From Verrucomicrobiota bacterium (GTDB taxonomy: Bacteria; Verrucomicrobiota; Verrucomicrobiia; Opitutales; Oceanipulchritudinaceae): 15,062 nt of DNA. Position 1 is the stretch's first letter, and each line of letters starts with the position of its first letter. The position numbers and the translations under genes are program-made. Under the pieces are notes generated by a model. That model was not told the DNA's origin. It did no database searches and worked only from the letters and a program-made list of their open reading frames with translations. Location: the NCBI GenBank assembly GCA_009908535.1, contig JAAAOD010000054.1, positions 1-15,062 on the forward strand, read 5' to 3'. Below, one piece after another: positions 6,438 through 14,991 of the stretch.

Positions 6438-7331
6438 ATGGAGCGGGAACTGGCGGCGGTGTACGATGAATTGAAACAACGGTTCCGGGAAGGGGAATCC
6501 TCCGTCTTTCTCAGCCCGGAATCCATGTCCTTTCTGCGGGAGCGCGCCCGCGAACAGGCCGCGACAAAGCCGACGAGCCCCGCCCCGGAGAAAAAGCCAG
6601 CCGCGTCTTCCGCACCGGCCTCCCCGAAGGCGGCTCCCTCCACCCCGAAGCCGAAAGAGGCCGTCCCGGAGGTTCCCGATGCTCCGGAAGTGACCCTGTC
6701 CGGGGATAGCCGCCGGGAGCAGTGGGAAAACCTCCGCCAGAGAGTAGGGGAGGATGCATGGTGCCGTTCCCAGGTGAAGCCGGGCAAAAAGGTCGTCTTC
6801 GGCGTCGGTTCCCTCGAGGCGGACATCTTCTTCTGCGGCGAGGCACCGGGCGCGGACGAGGAGGTTCAGGGGGAGCCTTTCGTCGGCAAGGCCGGGCAGT
6901 TGCTGACAAAGATCATCCAGGCGATGGGCCTCGACCGGGACCGTGTCTACATCGGCAACATCATGAATTACCGTCCGCCGATGCCGGGCCCCGTCGGCAA
7001 CCGGCCCCCGGATCCGACGGAAATGGCCTACTGCCTGCCGTACCTCCGCGCGCAACTGGCCATCGTCCAACCGAAAGTCGTCGTCGCCCTCGGGAAGACG
7101 GCCGTCGACGGCCTTCTCGGGCGCGATCCCAAGCGCCGCATGACCCGCATCCGCGGCCAGTGGCACCGCTTCGAGGAGATCCCTCTCCTGCCGACGTTCC
7201 ACCCGAGCTACCTCTTGCGCAACAACAGCCTCGCGACAAAGCGCCAGGTCTGGGAGGACATGCTGGCGGTCATGGAGGAGGTCGGCCTGCCCGTCAGTGA
7301 CAAGCAACGGGGCTTTTTCCAGAAGGGGTAG
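6438..7331 (+). CDS. Uracil-DNA glycosylase, family 4-like (SPO1 polymerase-related domain) with disordered N-terminal extension
   Basis: This 297-residue protein probably removes uracil from DNA, starting base-excision repair of deaminated cytosine. The catalytic domain covers about residues 95-280. Motif A is GEAPGADEE (134-142) followed by GEPFVGKAGQLL, and motif B is LPTFHPSYLLR with H255. Residues about 42-85 are a Pro/Ala/Lys-rich, low-complexity linker after a charged helix, so a separate short N-terminal region is tethered. Classic family 4 enzymes bind a 4Fe-4S cluster through four cysteines. Here only three cysteines exist in total (C109, C133, C199), the CxxC is incomplete, and the usual KC of KCRPP is NY (Y178), so that cluster is probably lost. 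The start is the ATG at 6438; a TTG at 6402 adds 12 residues. The family is sure; the activity is inferred. Confidence 0.85.
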   Translation: MERELAAVYDELKQRFREGESSVFLSPESMSFLRERAREQAATKPTSPAPEKKPAASSAPASPKAAPSTPKPKEAVPEVPDAPEVTLSGDSRREQWENLRQRVGEDAWCRSQVKPGKKVVFGVGSLEADIFFCGEAPGADEEVQGEPFVGKAGQLLTKIIQAMGLDRDRVYIGNIMNYRPPMPGPVGNRPPDPTEMAYCLPYLRAQLAIVQPKVVVALGKTAVDGLLGRDPKRRMTRIRGQWHRFEEIPLLPTFHPSYLLRNNSLATKRQVWEDMLAVMEEVGLPVSDKQRGFFQKG

Positions 7332-7344
7332 GAGCCCGCCCTCG
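7328..7344 (+). repeat. Degenerate copy of the GTAG-headed element at the glycosylase stop
   Basis: GTAGGAGCCCGCCCT matches GTAGGACCCCGCCTT of the element at 4909 at 13 of 15 positions, and its TAG is the stop codon of the glycosylase gene. The right half of the palindrome is absent, so no hairpin forms. It may be a decayed copy or chance similarity in GC-rich sequence. Confidence 0.25.
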
Positions 7345-7348
7345 CCGC

Positions 7349-8773
7349 TTACTCTTCCTTCATCTGGTTGACGAGGGCGTTCACCGTCGCCTTCGCGTCG
7401 CCGTAGAGCATGCGGGTCTTTTCGAGGAAGTAGAGCTGGTTCACAAGGCCGCTGAAGCCCGCGCCCTTGCCGCGCTTGAGCGCGAAGACGGTGTTGGCCT
7501 GATGGGCGTTGATGATCGGCATTCCGTAAATGGGGCTGCTTTCATCGTCCGCAGCCGCCGGGTTGACGACATCGTTGGCTCCAATGACGATGGCGACGTC
7601 CGTGGAGGGCAGATGGGGATTGATGTCGTCCATCTCCACCAGTTGCTCGTAGGGGACGTCCGCCTCGGCAAGAAGGACGTTCATGTGCCCCGGCATGCGG
7701 CCGGCCACCGGATGAATGGCGTAGCTGACTTCGGCGCCGTTGGCTTCCAGCAGCTCGCCCAGTTCCTTCACGGCGTGCTGCGCCTGCGCCACCGCCATCC
7801 CGTAGCCGGGAACGATGACCACCGAGGACGCCGCCTCGAGGACGTAATAGGCATCCTCGACGGAGGCGGCTTTCATTTCGCCCTGCACCTCCGTCCCCGT
7901 CTTCTGTCCCGCCGCGCCAAAACCGCTGAAGAGGACGTTGGCAAGGTCGCGGTTCATCGCCTTGCACATGATGATGGTCAGGATCAGCCCGCTGCAGCCG
8001 ACAAGGCAGCCCGCGACGATGAGGACGTTGTTCAGAATAACGAAGCCGGCCGCCGCCGCCGCCAGCCCGGAAAAGCTGTTCAACAGCGCGATTACCACCG
8101 GCATGTCCCCGCCGCCGATGGGCAGGACGCCGAGGACGCCAAGGATAAGCGAAAAAACGACGAGACCGAGAAAGATTCCGAAGCGGGCCTCCTCCGGTAA
8201 TCCGGCTGCGGGCGCGAGGGCGAAAAGAACGCCGCAGACCACGATGCCCGCCAGCACAAGGGAATTCATGACCCGCTGCTGCGGAATAACGATGGCGCGG
8301 CTGCCGAGCTTCCCGGACAGTTTGCCCCACGCCTGGATGCTGCCGGTGAAGGTCACTCCCCCGATGAAGACCGCGAGAACGATCACGGTCGCGGTGAAGG
8401 CCGGGGGCGCCACCGTCGCATGGGCTTCGACGATCACGCTCCCGGCACGGATCTTTTCGAACTCGGCCCAGCCGACGAGCAGACTGGCCATGCCGCCGAA
8501 GCCGTTGAACAGGGCCACCATCTCCGGCATCGCGGTCATTTTTACCCAGCGGGCGGCGACGGTCCCGATCAGGCCCCCGACGACCAGACCGGCGATGATC
8601 CAGCGGTAATCGAGGCCTTCGTCCAGCAGGGTGACGACGATCGCAAGGAGCATGCCCACGGAGGAAAGGGCGTTTCCCCGGCGGGCCGTTTTCGCCGACC
8701 CGAGCATCTTGATGCCGAGGACGAAGAGGATGGCGGCGACTATGTAGGCGGAATTGATGACGGCCGGGCTCAT
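7349..8773 (-). CDS. pntB: NAD(P) transhydrogenase subunit beta (PntB)
   Basis: This 474-residue inner-membrane protein carries the second half of the proton channel (domain II) and the NADP(H)-binding domain III. Residues about 1-270 are strongly hydrophobic, with around eight to nine membrane segments. After a linker, domain III begins near residue 295 and shows PGYGMAVAQAQHAVKEL (G323 first of the motif), IHPVAGRMPGHMNVLLAEA, IGANDVVNPAA (397-407) and KRGKGAGFSG near the end. Hydride transfer between NADH and NADP+ is coupled to proton entry, making NADPH. Length and motifs match the family. The ATG at 8773 overlaps the pntAB stop as ATGA, indicating translational coupling. It converges on the glycosylase gene with only 17 bases between the stops and no clear terminator. 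Confidence 0.96.
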   Translation of the reverse strand: MSPAVINSAYIVAAILFVLGIKMLGSAKTARRGNALSSVGMLLAIVVTLLDEGLDYRWIIAGLVVGGLIGTVAARWVKMTAMPEMVALFNGFGGMASLLVGWAEFEKIRAGSVIVEAHATVAPPAFTATVIVLAVFIGGVTFTGSIQAWGKLSGKLGSRAIVIPQQRVMNSLVLAGIVVCGVLFALAPAAGLPEEARFGIFLGLVVFSLILGVLGVLPIGGGDMPVVIALLNSFSGLAAAAAGFVILNNVLIVAGCLVGCSGLILTIIMCKAMNRDLANVLFSGFGAAGQKTGTEVQGEMKAASVEDAYYVLEAASSVVIVPGYGMAVAQAQHAVKELGELLEANGAEVSYAIHPVAGRMPGHMNVLLAEADVPYEQLVEMDDINPHLPSTDVAIVIGANDVVNPAAADDESSPIYGMPIINAHQANTVFALKRGKGAGFSGLVNQLYFLEKTRMLYGDAKATVNALVNQMKEE

Positions 8774-9057
8774 TTCGATTCCCCTTTGTTTTTAAACATG
8801 GCGAGCATGCGGTCCGTGACGAGGTAGCCGCCGACGACGTTGATGGTCGCGAGAACAAGCGCCGCGATGCCGAGGACGAGGGCGAGGGGCCCCGTTCCCG
8901 CCTTGAGCGTCAGGATCGCCCCCACGATGGTGATGCCGCTGATGGCGTTCGATCCGGACATCAGGGGCGTGTGGAGCTGCGAGGGCACTTTCTTGATCAG
9001 TTCGTAGCCGAGAAAGGCGGCCAGCACGAAAATAAACAGTAGTTGTATCAGGTTCAT
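8770..9057 (-). CDS. pntAB: NAD(P) transhydrogenase subunit alpha part 2 (membrane part, PntAB)
   Basis: This 95-residue protein supplies the alpha-subunit membrane segments of domain II. Three hydrophobic segments are visible at about residues 3-20, 38-54 and 58-77. The sequence SQLHTPLMSGSNAISGI matches the conserved HTPLMS-NAISG block of E. coli PntA domain II. In E. coli this part is fused to the soluble NAD-binding part; here it is separate, as in the three-gene Rhodospirillum rubrum system. The ATG at 9057 is the only sensible start. The gene lies 24 bases after pntAA and its stop overlaps the pntB start by four bases, so the three genes form one operon. Confidence 0.94.
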   Translation of the reverse strand: MNLIQLLFIFVLAAFLGYELIKKVPSQLHTPLMSGSNAISGITIVGAILTLKAGTGPLALVLGIAALVLATINVVGGYLVTDRMLAMFKNKGESK

Positions 9058-9081
9058 AACGACAATGGGGAAAGGGTTGGC

Positions 9082-10212
<1,131 letters not shown>

Positions 10213-10262
10213 GGGGCGGTGCTTAGCGTCCCTGTTCCTAATCTTCAAGAAGCTTTTCCATC

Positions 10263-10287
10263 TGGAGCTGACTGCAATCTTGCTCCA
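10263..10287. promoter_or_regulatory. Inverted repeat in the pntAA / TPR-operon divergent region
   Basis: TGGAGC (10263-10268) and GCTCCA (10282-10287) form a perfect six-base inverted repeat separated by 13 bases, so the half-site centres are 19 bases apart, about two helical turns. It lies in the only upstream DNA shared by the divergent pnt and TPR operons, so a dimeric regulator site is conceivable. I saw no convincing -35/-10 pair in this 110-base region on either strand. Confidence 0.25.
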
Positions 10288-10322
10288 AGGCGATTCAGGG
10301 ACTTAGGTGGCGTGTTTTCATT

Positions 10323-12956
10323 ATGCGGCGCCTCCTTGTCATTTTTTCCCTCTGTGTCCTCGGCTGTCCTTTGCCCGTCGGTCTCTTCGCCCAGCCAGGA
10401 GCGACGCCCGATGTCGCTACTCCGTTGATGACCAGCGGCGCTCCCGCCGCGGACCGACTCGAGGACGTACGCGCGCACTGGTTTCTGCAGGGCTTGCGAG
10501 GAGCTCTTGCGCAGGGATTTTTCAGCGTCGGCGCCACCTATGCCGACGAACTCCTCGCGATTTCCCGCCGGGAGGCCGTGCGTACGGAAGCCTTCAACGC
10601 GCGCCTGCTCTTTTCCCTCCTTCGGGGCGAGGTGGCCCGTGTCGCTGAGATCCTCGAGGAGATGGGCGCGGAAGACCTTTCTCCCGATCCCCTTCTGGTC
10701 GCCTTTTTCTCCTTTGAACGTGGTCGCCTTGACGAGACGGAGGATCTCCTTGCGAAATTGACCCCGCAAGGGCCGCACGAAGGCTGGGTTTCCTTGCTGC
10801 GGGCCTTGGTCGCGACCAGCCGCGGCAACCAGGAGGCCGCCAACCGGTTTTTCTCCACCGCGATTGGGAAAGCGCCCTTTCCGGTCCTGCGAAGTCATTT
10901 CGAATTGCTTCGAATGCGGATTGAACTGACGCATGGCCGAAGCAGCGAGGATACAATCAGTGCCCTGCGGGATACCTACCGGTCCATGGAAGGGGAGCGG
11001 GCCGGATTCGAGGCGGCGCGCCTCCTTGCCATCGCCCTTTATCGCAGCGGGCAAGAGGATGCGGCCGTCCGCCTGCTTACCGAGAATCTCTCCTCGGCCG
11101 GGTTGCGGGAATTCGGTCTGCGCGGCGAATTTCTTTTTCTTCTGGGCCTCTACGCCGGCCCCGACAGCAACCGCGGACGCCTCGCGCTGCGCGAGCTGGT
11201 CGCGGACAGCGGGGATCCGCAGAAGCAGCGCCTGGCCCTCACCCTGTTGGTCAGATCCCTTCCCCCCGGCGAGGAAGAGGCCTTTCTAGGCGTCCTTTCC
11301 GACTGGCTCAACCGGAGTCCGCCCCATCCCCTTCAGGACCAGATCCTGGTCAGTCAGGCGTACCTTCATTTCAAGACCGGTGCGCGGGCCGCCGCCTCCG
11401 AAAGCGCCCGCCTCCTCCTCGAGCGCTTTCCCGATTCGCCACTCGCAAAAGCGGCCCTTCGCCTGCTCGCCTTCATCGCCTACCAGGAGGAACCTCCCCG
11501 CTACCGGACCGCTGCCGACTACCTCGGCAGGCTCCAGGAGCGCCTTGAGGATCCCGCCGAACGGTTGCGCACGGGCGCCTTGATCGGCGATTGCTTCTTT
11601 TTGAATGAGGACTACGCAAGCGCTTCCGAAGCCTACGCGGCCATCTTTGCCCAAGCTCCCCCCGCCATGGCCGGGCAGCTGTTTCACCAACGGGTTCTCA
11701 CGCACATCCGCGCAAAACAATTGTCGCGTGCCGGGGACCTCATCGACCGTCTGCGCGGGGACGAAAGGCTGGGGGAGGAAGTCGTCTGGAAAGCGGAATG
11801 GAATTTACTTGATGCCCTCCGCCGTGAAAATCCCCCGGGCGCCTTCGCACGCCTGCAGAGGTTGCTTGGCGGAGAAGAGGCCCTCCCGGAAGGGCTCTCC
11901 CCCGGGCTGAAGGTCCGCCTGCGATGGCAACAGGCGCGCCTCCTTCTCGAGGAGGGGACCGGAGCGGAAGCGCTCGCGGAAATACTCGCTCTTGAGGAGG
12001 ATCTTCGCGAGGCGCCCTTCACCAACCTGCCGGAGGATCTTCTGCTCGCCGTCCGCCGCTACCTCCTCCTCATGCGCGGGGAGGCTTATTTCCGGGCCGG
12101 GGATCCCGCAGAGGGCCGTCGGGCTTTTTCGCAGTTGCGGACAGAGTTCCCCCGCAGCGGACCGGCTGTCCTTTCCTATTTAGTGGAGTCGCGCAGTGCC
12201 TCCAACGAGGATAATCTCGTCAGCGCCCAGCAAAGTCTCATCGAACTTGTCGATCGTTTTCCCGACAGCCGCTACGCCCCGATCGCGCTCTGGGAGGCCG
12301 CCCTCAAAGCTGAACAACGAGGCCTTTCGGCCAGTCTGCAGGAAGCTGTAAACCTCCTCGAAAGGCTTGCCACGAGCTATCCCGACCACGAACTGGTGTT
12401 CTATGCCCGCCTCAAGCAGGGCGACCTTGCCCGCAGATTGAATGATTTTCCGACCGCGATGCTCCTCTACGAAAACCTCTTGCAGGAGTTTCCCGACCAC
12501 CCCGAGCAATATCGCGCTGAATTGAGCCGCGCGGACTGCCTCCTCGCTCTCGGGGGAGAGGATCCGGCCCGGTATGATCAGGCCGCCCTCCTTTACGAAC
12601 GGAATACGCTCCTTCCGACCGTGCCGCTGCCGGCCCGCCTCGAGGCGGGTTACAAGTGGGCGCAAAGCCTTCGCCAGCAAGGCGACCTCGATGGATGCGA
12701 GGCCGTGCTTTTCATCCTCCTCGACCGCTTCGTGGAAAATGTCCCCTCGCGGGAGACGCTCCTTCTGCGCCAGGGCGGTCGTTACTGGATGGCAAGGGCC
12801 ATGCTTGACCTCGCCGCCTTGCTGGCCGAAAGCGACCGTCACGGACGGGCCGGGATAATCTACGAAAAACTGCTCACGCTTGAGTTGCCGGGATCCGCCA
12901 CCGCCCGTTCACGCCTTGCCGACCTTGAGCTATCTTCTCCCGTTTCCGACCTATGA
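10323..12956 (+). CDS. Exported TPR-like repeat protein of an ExbB/ExbD operon
   Basis: This 877-residue protein begins with a secretion signal: MRR, then a hydrophobic core to about residue 22, with possible signal peptidase I cleavage after A23 (LFAQ). VLGC at residues 12-15 could instead be a short lipobox. The rest is alpha-helical and repetitive, with recurring TPR-like phrases ending in FP-D: LLERFPDSPLAKAALRLLAF (near 360-380), LRTEFPRSG (about 604), LVDRFPDSRYAPIALWEAAL (about 642), YENLLQEFPDHP (about 720). Such solenoids bind peptides or partner proteins, here probably in the periplasm. No enzyme motif was seen. Its stop overlaps the ExbB-like start as ATGA, so it is translationally coupled to the motor proteins and is likely their partner. 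The role is inferred from context only. Confidence 0.85.
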   Translation: MRRLLVIFSLCVLGCPLPVGLFAQPGATPDVATPLMTSGAPAADRLEDVRAHWFLQGLRGALAQGFFSVGATYADELLAISRREAVRTEAFNARLLFSLLRGEVARVAEILEEMGAEDLSPDPLLVAFFSFERGRLDETEDLLAKLTPQGPHEGWVSLLRALVATSRGNQEAANRFFSTAIGKAPFPVLRSHFELLRMRIELTHGRSSEDTISALRDTYRSMEGERAGFEAARLLAIALYRSGQEDAAVRLLTENLSSAGLREFGLRGEFLFLLGLYAGPDSNRGRLALRELVADSGDPQKQRLALTLLVRSLPPGEEEAFLGVLSDWLNRSPPHPLQDQILVSQAYLHFKTGARAAASESARLLLERFPDSPLAKAALRLLAFIAYQEEPPRYRTAADYLGRLQERLEDPAERLRTGALIGDCFFLNEDYASASEAYAAIFAQAPPAMAGQLFHQRVLTHIRAKQLSRAGDLIDRLRGDERLGEEVVWKAEWNLLDALRRENPPGAFARLQRLLGGEEALPEGLSPGLKVRLRWQQARLLLEEGTGAEALAEILALEEDLREAPFTNLPEDLLLAVRRYLLLMRGEAYFRAGDPAEGRRAFSQLRTEFPRSGPAVLSYLVESRSASNEDNLVSAQQSLIELVDRFPDSRYAPIALWEAALKAEQRGLSASLQEAVNLLERLATSYPDHELVFYARLKQGDLARRLNDFPTAMLLYENLLQEFPDHPEQYRAELSRADCLLALGGEDPARYDQAALLYERNTLLPTVPLPARLEAGYKWAQSLRQQGDLDGCEAVLFILLDRFVENVPSRETLLLRQGGRYWMARAMLDLAALLAESDRHGRAGIIYEKLLTLELPGSATARSRLADLELSSPVSDL

Positions 12957-13630
12957 ACCTTCCGGATCTCCAGTTGTTTGACAGGGGCGGGCCCATGGTC
13001 TGGGTCCTTCTCGCCCTCAGCTTTTTCGGGTTCGTCCTTTTTCTGGAAAGGACCCTTTTCCTGCATCGGGGCCAGATCCGGACGGAAGCCTTTCTTGACG
13101 GCATTCGCAATCTCCTCGGTAAGGGACGGCGCATGGAGGCGCTCACCCTCTGTGAAGACATGCCGGGCCCAATCCCCGGAATCGTCAAGGCGATCCTGCT
13201 CCAGGCCGGGCAACCCGAGGATACCCTGCGGCGCGCGGCCGAGGAGGCCGCCATCGTGGAGATTCCCATCCTCGAGCGCCGTATCGGCGCGATGGCCGCG
13301 ATCGCCCGGATTGCTCCTCTCCTTGGCCTGCTCGGAACCCTGCTGGGTATGCTGAACGCTTTTTTCGGGGTGGCCGAGGGGGCCTCGGTGGGGTTCCCGA
13401 GCTTCGCGCTCTTCCTCGAGGGTCTCGGCGAGGCCCTTCTGAGCACCGTATTCGGCCTCACCATCGCGGTCATGGCTCACATCGCCCACCATTTCCTGCA
13501 CGGTCGGGTACGGGCCCTCGTGCACGACATGGAGTACAGCGGTCATAACCTGATCCAGTTCCTCGGCCAACTCAACGGGGAGGCGGGTCCCGACATGACC
13601 GGAAAAGCCTCTGGGGAGGAGGCTTCCTGA
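12953..13630 (+). CDS. exbB: MotA/TolQ/ExbB family proton channel protein
   Basis: This 225-residue inner-membrane protein resembles the ExbB/TolQ scaffold, which with ExbD/TolR converts the proton gradient into mechanical work on an envelope partner. Three membrane segments are visible: about 15-31 (VWVLLALSFFGFVLFLE), 117-137 (IAPLLGLLGTLLGMLNAFFG) and 159-182 (EALLSTVFGLTIAVMAHIAHH). The two pore threonines of the family appear as T129 in LLGTLLGM and T165 in LSTVFGL. A cytoplasmic domain lies between the first two segments. Start and preceding stop overlap as ATGA; ExbD follows after 12 bases. Whether it is functionally ExbB or TolQ cannot be settled: no TolB or Pal gene is in view, and a TonB-like gene is, so ExbB is preferred. 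Confidence 0.92.
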   Translation: MNLPDLQLFDRGGPMVWVLLALSFFGFVLFLERTLFLHRGQIRTEAFLDGIRNLLGKGRRMEALTLCEDMPGPIPGIVKAILLQAGQPEDTLRRAAEEAAIVEIPILERRIGAMAAIARIAPLLGLLGTLLGMLNAFFGVAEGASVGFPSFALFLEGLGEALLSTVFGLTIAVMAHIAHHFLHGRVRALVHDMEYSGHNLIQFLGQLNGEAGPDMTGKASGEEAS

Positions 13631-13642
13631 AAAGGCATCACG

Positions 13643-14146
13643 ATGGCCAGCCTGACCGAACCATTGCGTTTCCGGAACCTGATAAAGTCCGCCCCCGGGG
13701 GAACCTTCGACGCCGTCCCCTTCCTCGACGCGGTCCTCATCGGCCTCTTCATAGCTTTGAACACCTCGGCCTTCATCCTCGCTCCCGGGAATGCCATCAA
13801 CCTTCCCCGCTCTGAAAGCGCGGAGTTTCTTCCCCCGGAGGGAGTCGCGGTCCTCACCGTTGAGCAGAATGGGCTCCTCTTTTTCGACGGTGAGAAAGTA
13901 ACCTCCGCAAGACTGCAGAAGCGGCTGGCCGCGTTTGTGGAAAGCCGCGGTTCGTCCCGGTTGGCATCGGAGGGGGATTTTCAGACCCTTCTTGTTAAAG
14001 CGGACCAGAGGATCCCCTCGGAGCAGTTGTTCGAGATCCTCGACCGGGCACGGAAGGCCGGATTTGCCCGCGTGCACCTCGCGGCCGAACCCGTGCGGCG
14101 CTATCAATCCGAACGGTTATCCCCGACCGGAGACGCCCGCCCATGA
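13643..14146 (+). CDS. exbD: ExbD/TolR family biopolymer transport protein
   Basis: This 167-residue protein has a short cytoplasmic N-terminus, one membrane helix (about 26-48, VPFLDAVLIGLFIALNTSAF) and a periplasmic domain. D29 in PFLDAVL occupies the place of the essential proton-carrying aspartate of ExbD. The periplasmic part has the family pattern VAVLTVEQNGLLFFDGEKV, then LLVKADQRIPSEQLFEILDR and AGFARVHLAAEP, the peptidoglycan-side fold shared with TolR. The helix tail is unusual: the common T/VPLID..LLLL is VPFLDAVLIGL. The ATG at 13643 has GAAAAGG about nine bases upstream, one of the few Shine-Dalgarno-like sites here. Its stop overlaps the next gene as ATGA. Confidence 0.92.
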   Translation: MASLTEPLRFRNLIKSAPGGTFDAVPFLDAVLIGLFIALNTSAFILAPGNAINLPRSESAEFLPPEGVAVLTVEQNGLLFFDGEKVTSARLQKRLAAFVESRGSSRLASEGDFQTLLVKADQRIPSEQLFEILDRARKAGFARVHLAAEPVRRYQSERLSPTGDARP

Positions 14147-14874
14147 GTCGCCTCCGCTTTCTCGCCTTCTGTACGATCCTCGGAGGTTTGGCCATCCACC
14201 TCCTCCTCCTCCTTGCCCCTTGGAAAGAGGGCGACTTCCCTGCCATCGGTCCGGATGCCCCCGGTGTTCTGTATTTTGCCAAGGACGGGACCACCGATCC
14301 GGCCCTTCGGGAACAGGCGGCCCTGCTCGACAGCGCCCCCCTTTTTATGCCAACCCGGTGGAACAGTGCCAGTCACTACGGAGAGGTGATCAGCCTGCGC
14401 GAGGCCACTGATCTCTTTGCCCCGTACCCCGCACGTGTCCGCCTTCCCGCCGAACCGCCGCCATTGCTGGAATCCTCCATCCCGGACCACGATGATCCCT
14501 CCCGCGCATCCGAGGACGGGAAAATGAAAATTCCCGCCTGGTTGCTTGCGCAGTACCGCAAGCAGCCCACGCGTTCGCTGTCTCCGGCAGACAGGCCCGG
14601 TTCGGTGCAGGTCACCCGCTTGTCTGATTCCCCTCCCTCGCCGCCACGCTTATTCTTCCTCTCCCGGGACCTCGCCAGCGCTGCCCCGGCCGCGCTCTGG
14701 CAGCCTCCCGTTCTCCACCTGCACCTCCATTACGGAGGGATTGTCGGACGGGCGGTCCTGCGCGAGAGCTCCGGTTTTCCGGCCTGGGACAGAGTCCTCG
14801 CCGGATATTTTTCCGCTCCGTCCTTCACCAGAAAACTGCCTGACGGATACTACCAGATCCGCGTTTTCCCATGA
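14143..14874 (+). CDS. Membrane-anchored, proline-rich protein with TonB-like C-terminus (uncharacterised)
   Basis: I do not recognise this 243-residue protein as a named family. It has a TonB-like plan: a short basic N-terminus (MSRLR), one hydrophobic anchor (about 6-26, FLAFCTILGGLAIHLLLLLAP), a long Pro/Ser-rich stretch (about 100-185) that could span the periplasm, and a compact C-terminal domain (about 190-243). That domain reads LHYGGIVGRAVLRESSGFPAWDRVLAGYFSAP in two pieces, with an SSG turn, aspartate and aromatic residues placed as in TonB C-terminal domains, and ends YYQIRVFP. Position directly after ExbB and ExbD, with an ATGA overlap to exbD, supports the role of energy-transducing arm. 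Similarity is faint, so the function is inference. It ends 117 bases before a tRNA gene. Confidence 0.72.
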   Translation: MSRLRFLAFCTILGGLAIHLLLLLAPWKEGDFPAIGPDAPGVLYFAKDGTTDPALREQAALLDSAPLFMPTRWNSASHYGEVISLREATDLFAPYPARVRLPAEPPPLLESSIPDHDDPSRASEDGKMKIPAWLLAQYRKQPTRSLSPADRPGSVQVTRLSDSPPSPPRLFFLSRDLASAAPAALWQPPVLHLHLHYGGIVGRAVLRESSGFPAWDRVLAGYFSAPSFTRKLPDGYYQIRVFP

Positions 14875-14930
14875 TGCGAATGGGATTCCCGTCTCCGGCC
14901 TGGAGCTTCGGAATTTTCAGGAAAAAGGTC

Positions 14931-14959
14931 TTGACCCGCCTGAAAGCGAGCAGCAAATT
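14931..14959 (+). promoter_or_regulatory. Possible promoter of the tRNA-Thr gene
   Basis: TTGACC (14931-14936), five of six matches to the -35 consensus, is followed after 17 bases by CAAATT (14954-14959), a weak -10 with three matches. Transcription would start near 14966, about 26 bases before the mature tRNA end, a normal leader for a tRNA. The strong -35 and suitable spacing argue for it; the poor -10 argues against. Confidence 0.35.
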
Positions 14960-14991
14960 CCGCACCTTTACGTCAATCTGATTTCCCTTGG

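Noticed and set aside
7332..7348. Bidirectional terminator between the converging glycosylase and pntB genes
   Set aside because: Only 17 bases separate the stops and no stem with a flanking T-run is present. The TTTTT at 7314-7318 has no suitable stem before it.
12860..14107. 415-codon open frame on the minus strand opposite the exb genes
   Set aside because: ExbB and ExbD on the plus strand carry clear family motifs; this frame does not.
14871..14981. 36-codon frame starting ATGATG that overlaps the end of the TonB-like gene
   Set aside because: The ATGA overlap is tempting, but the product is short, basic and motif-free, and the probable tRNA promoter lies inside it.
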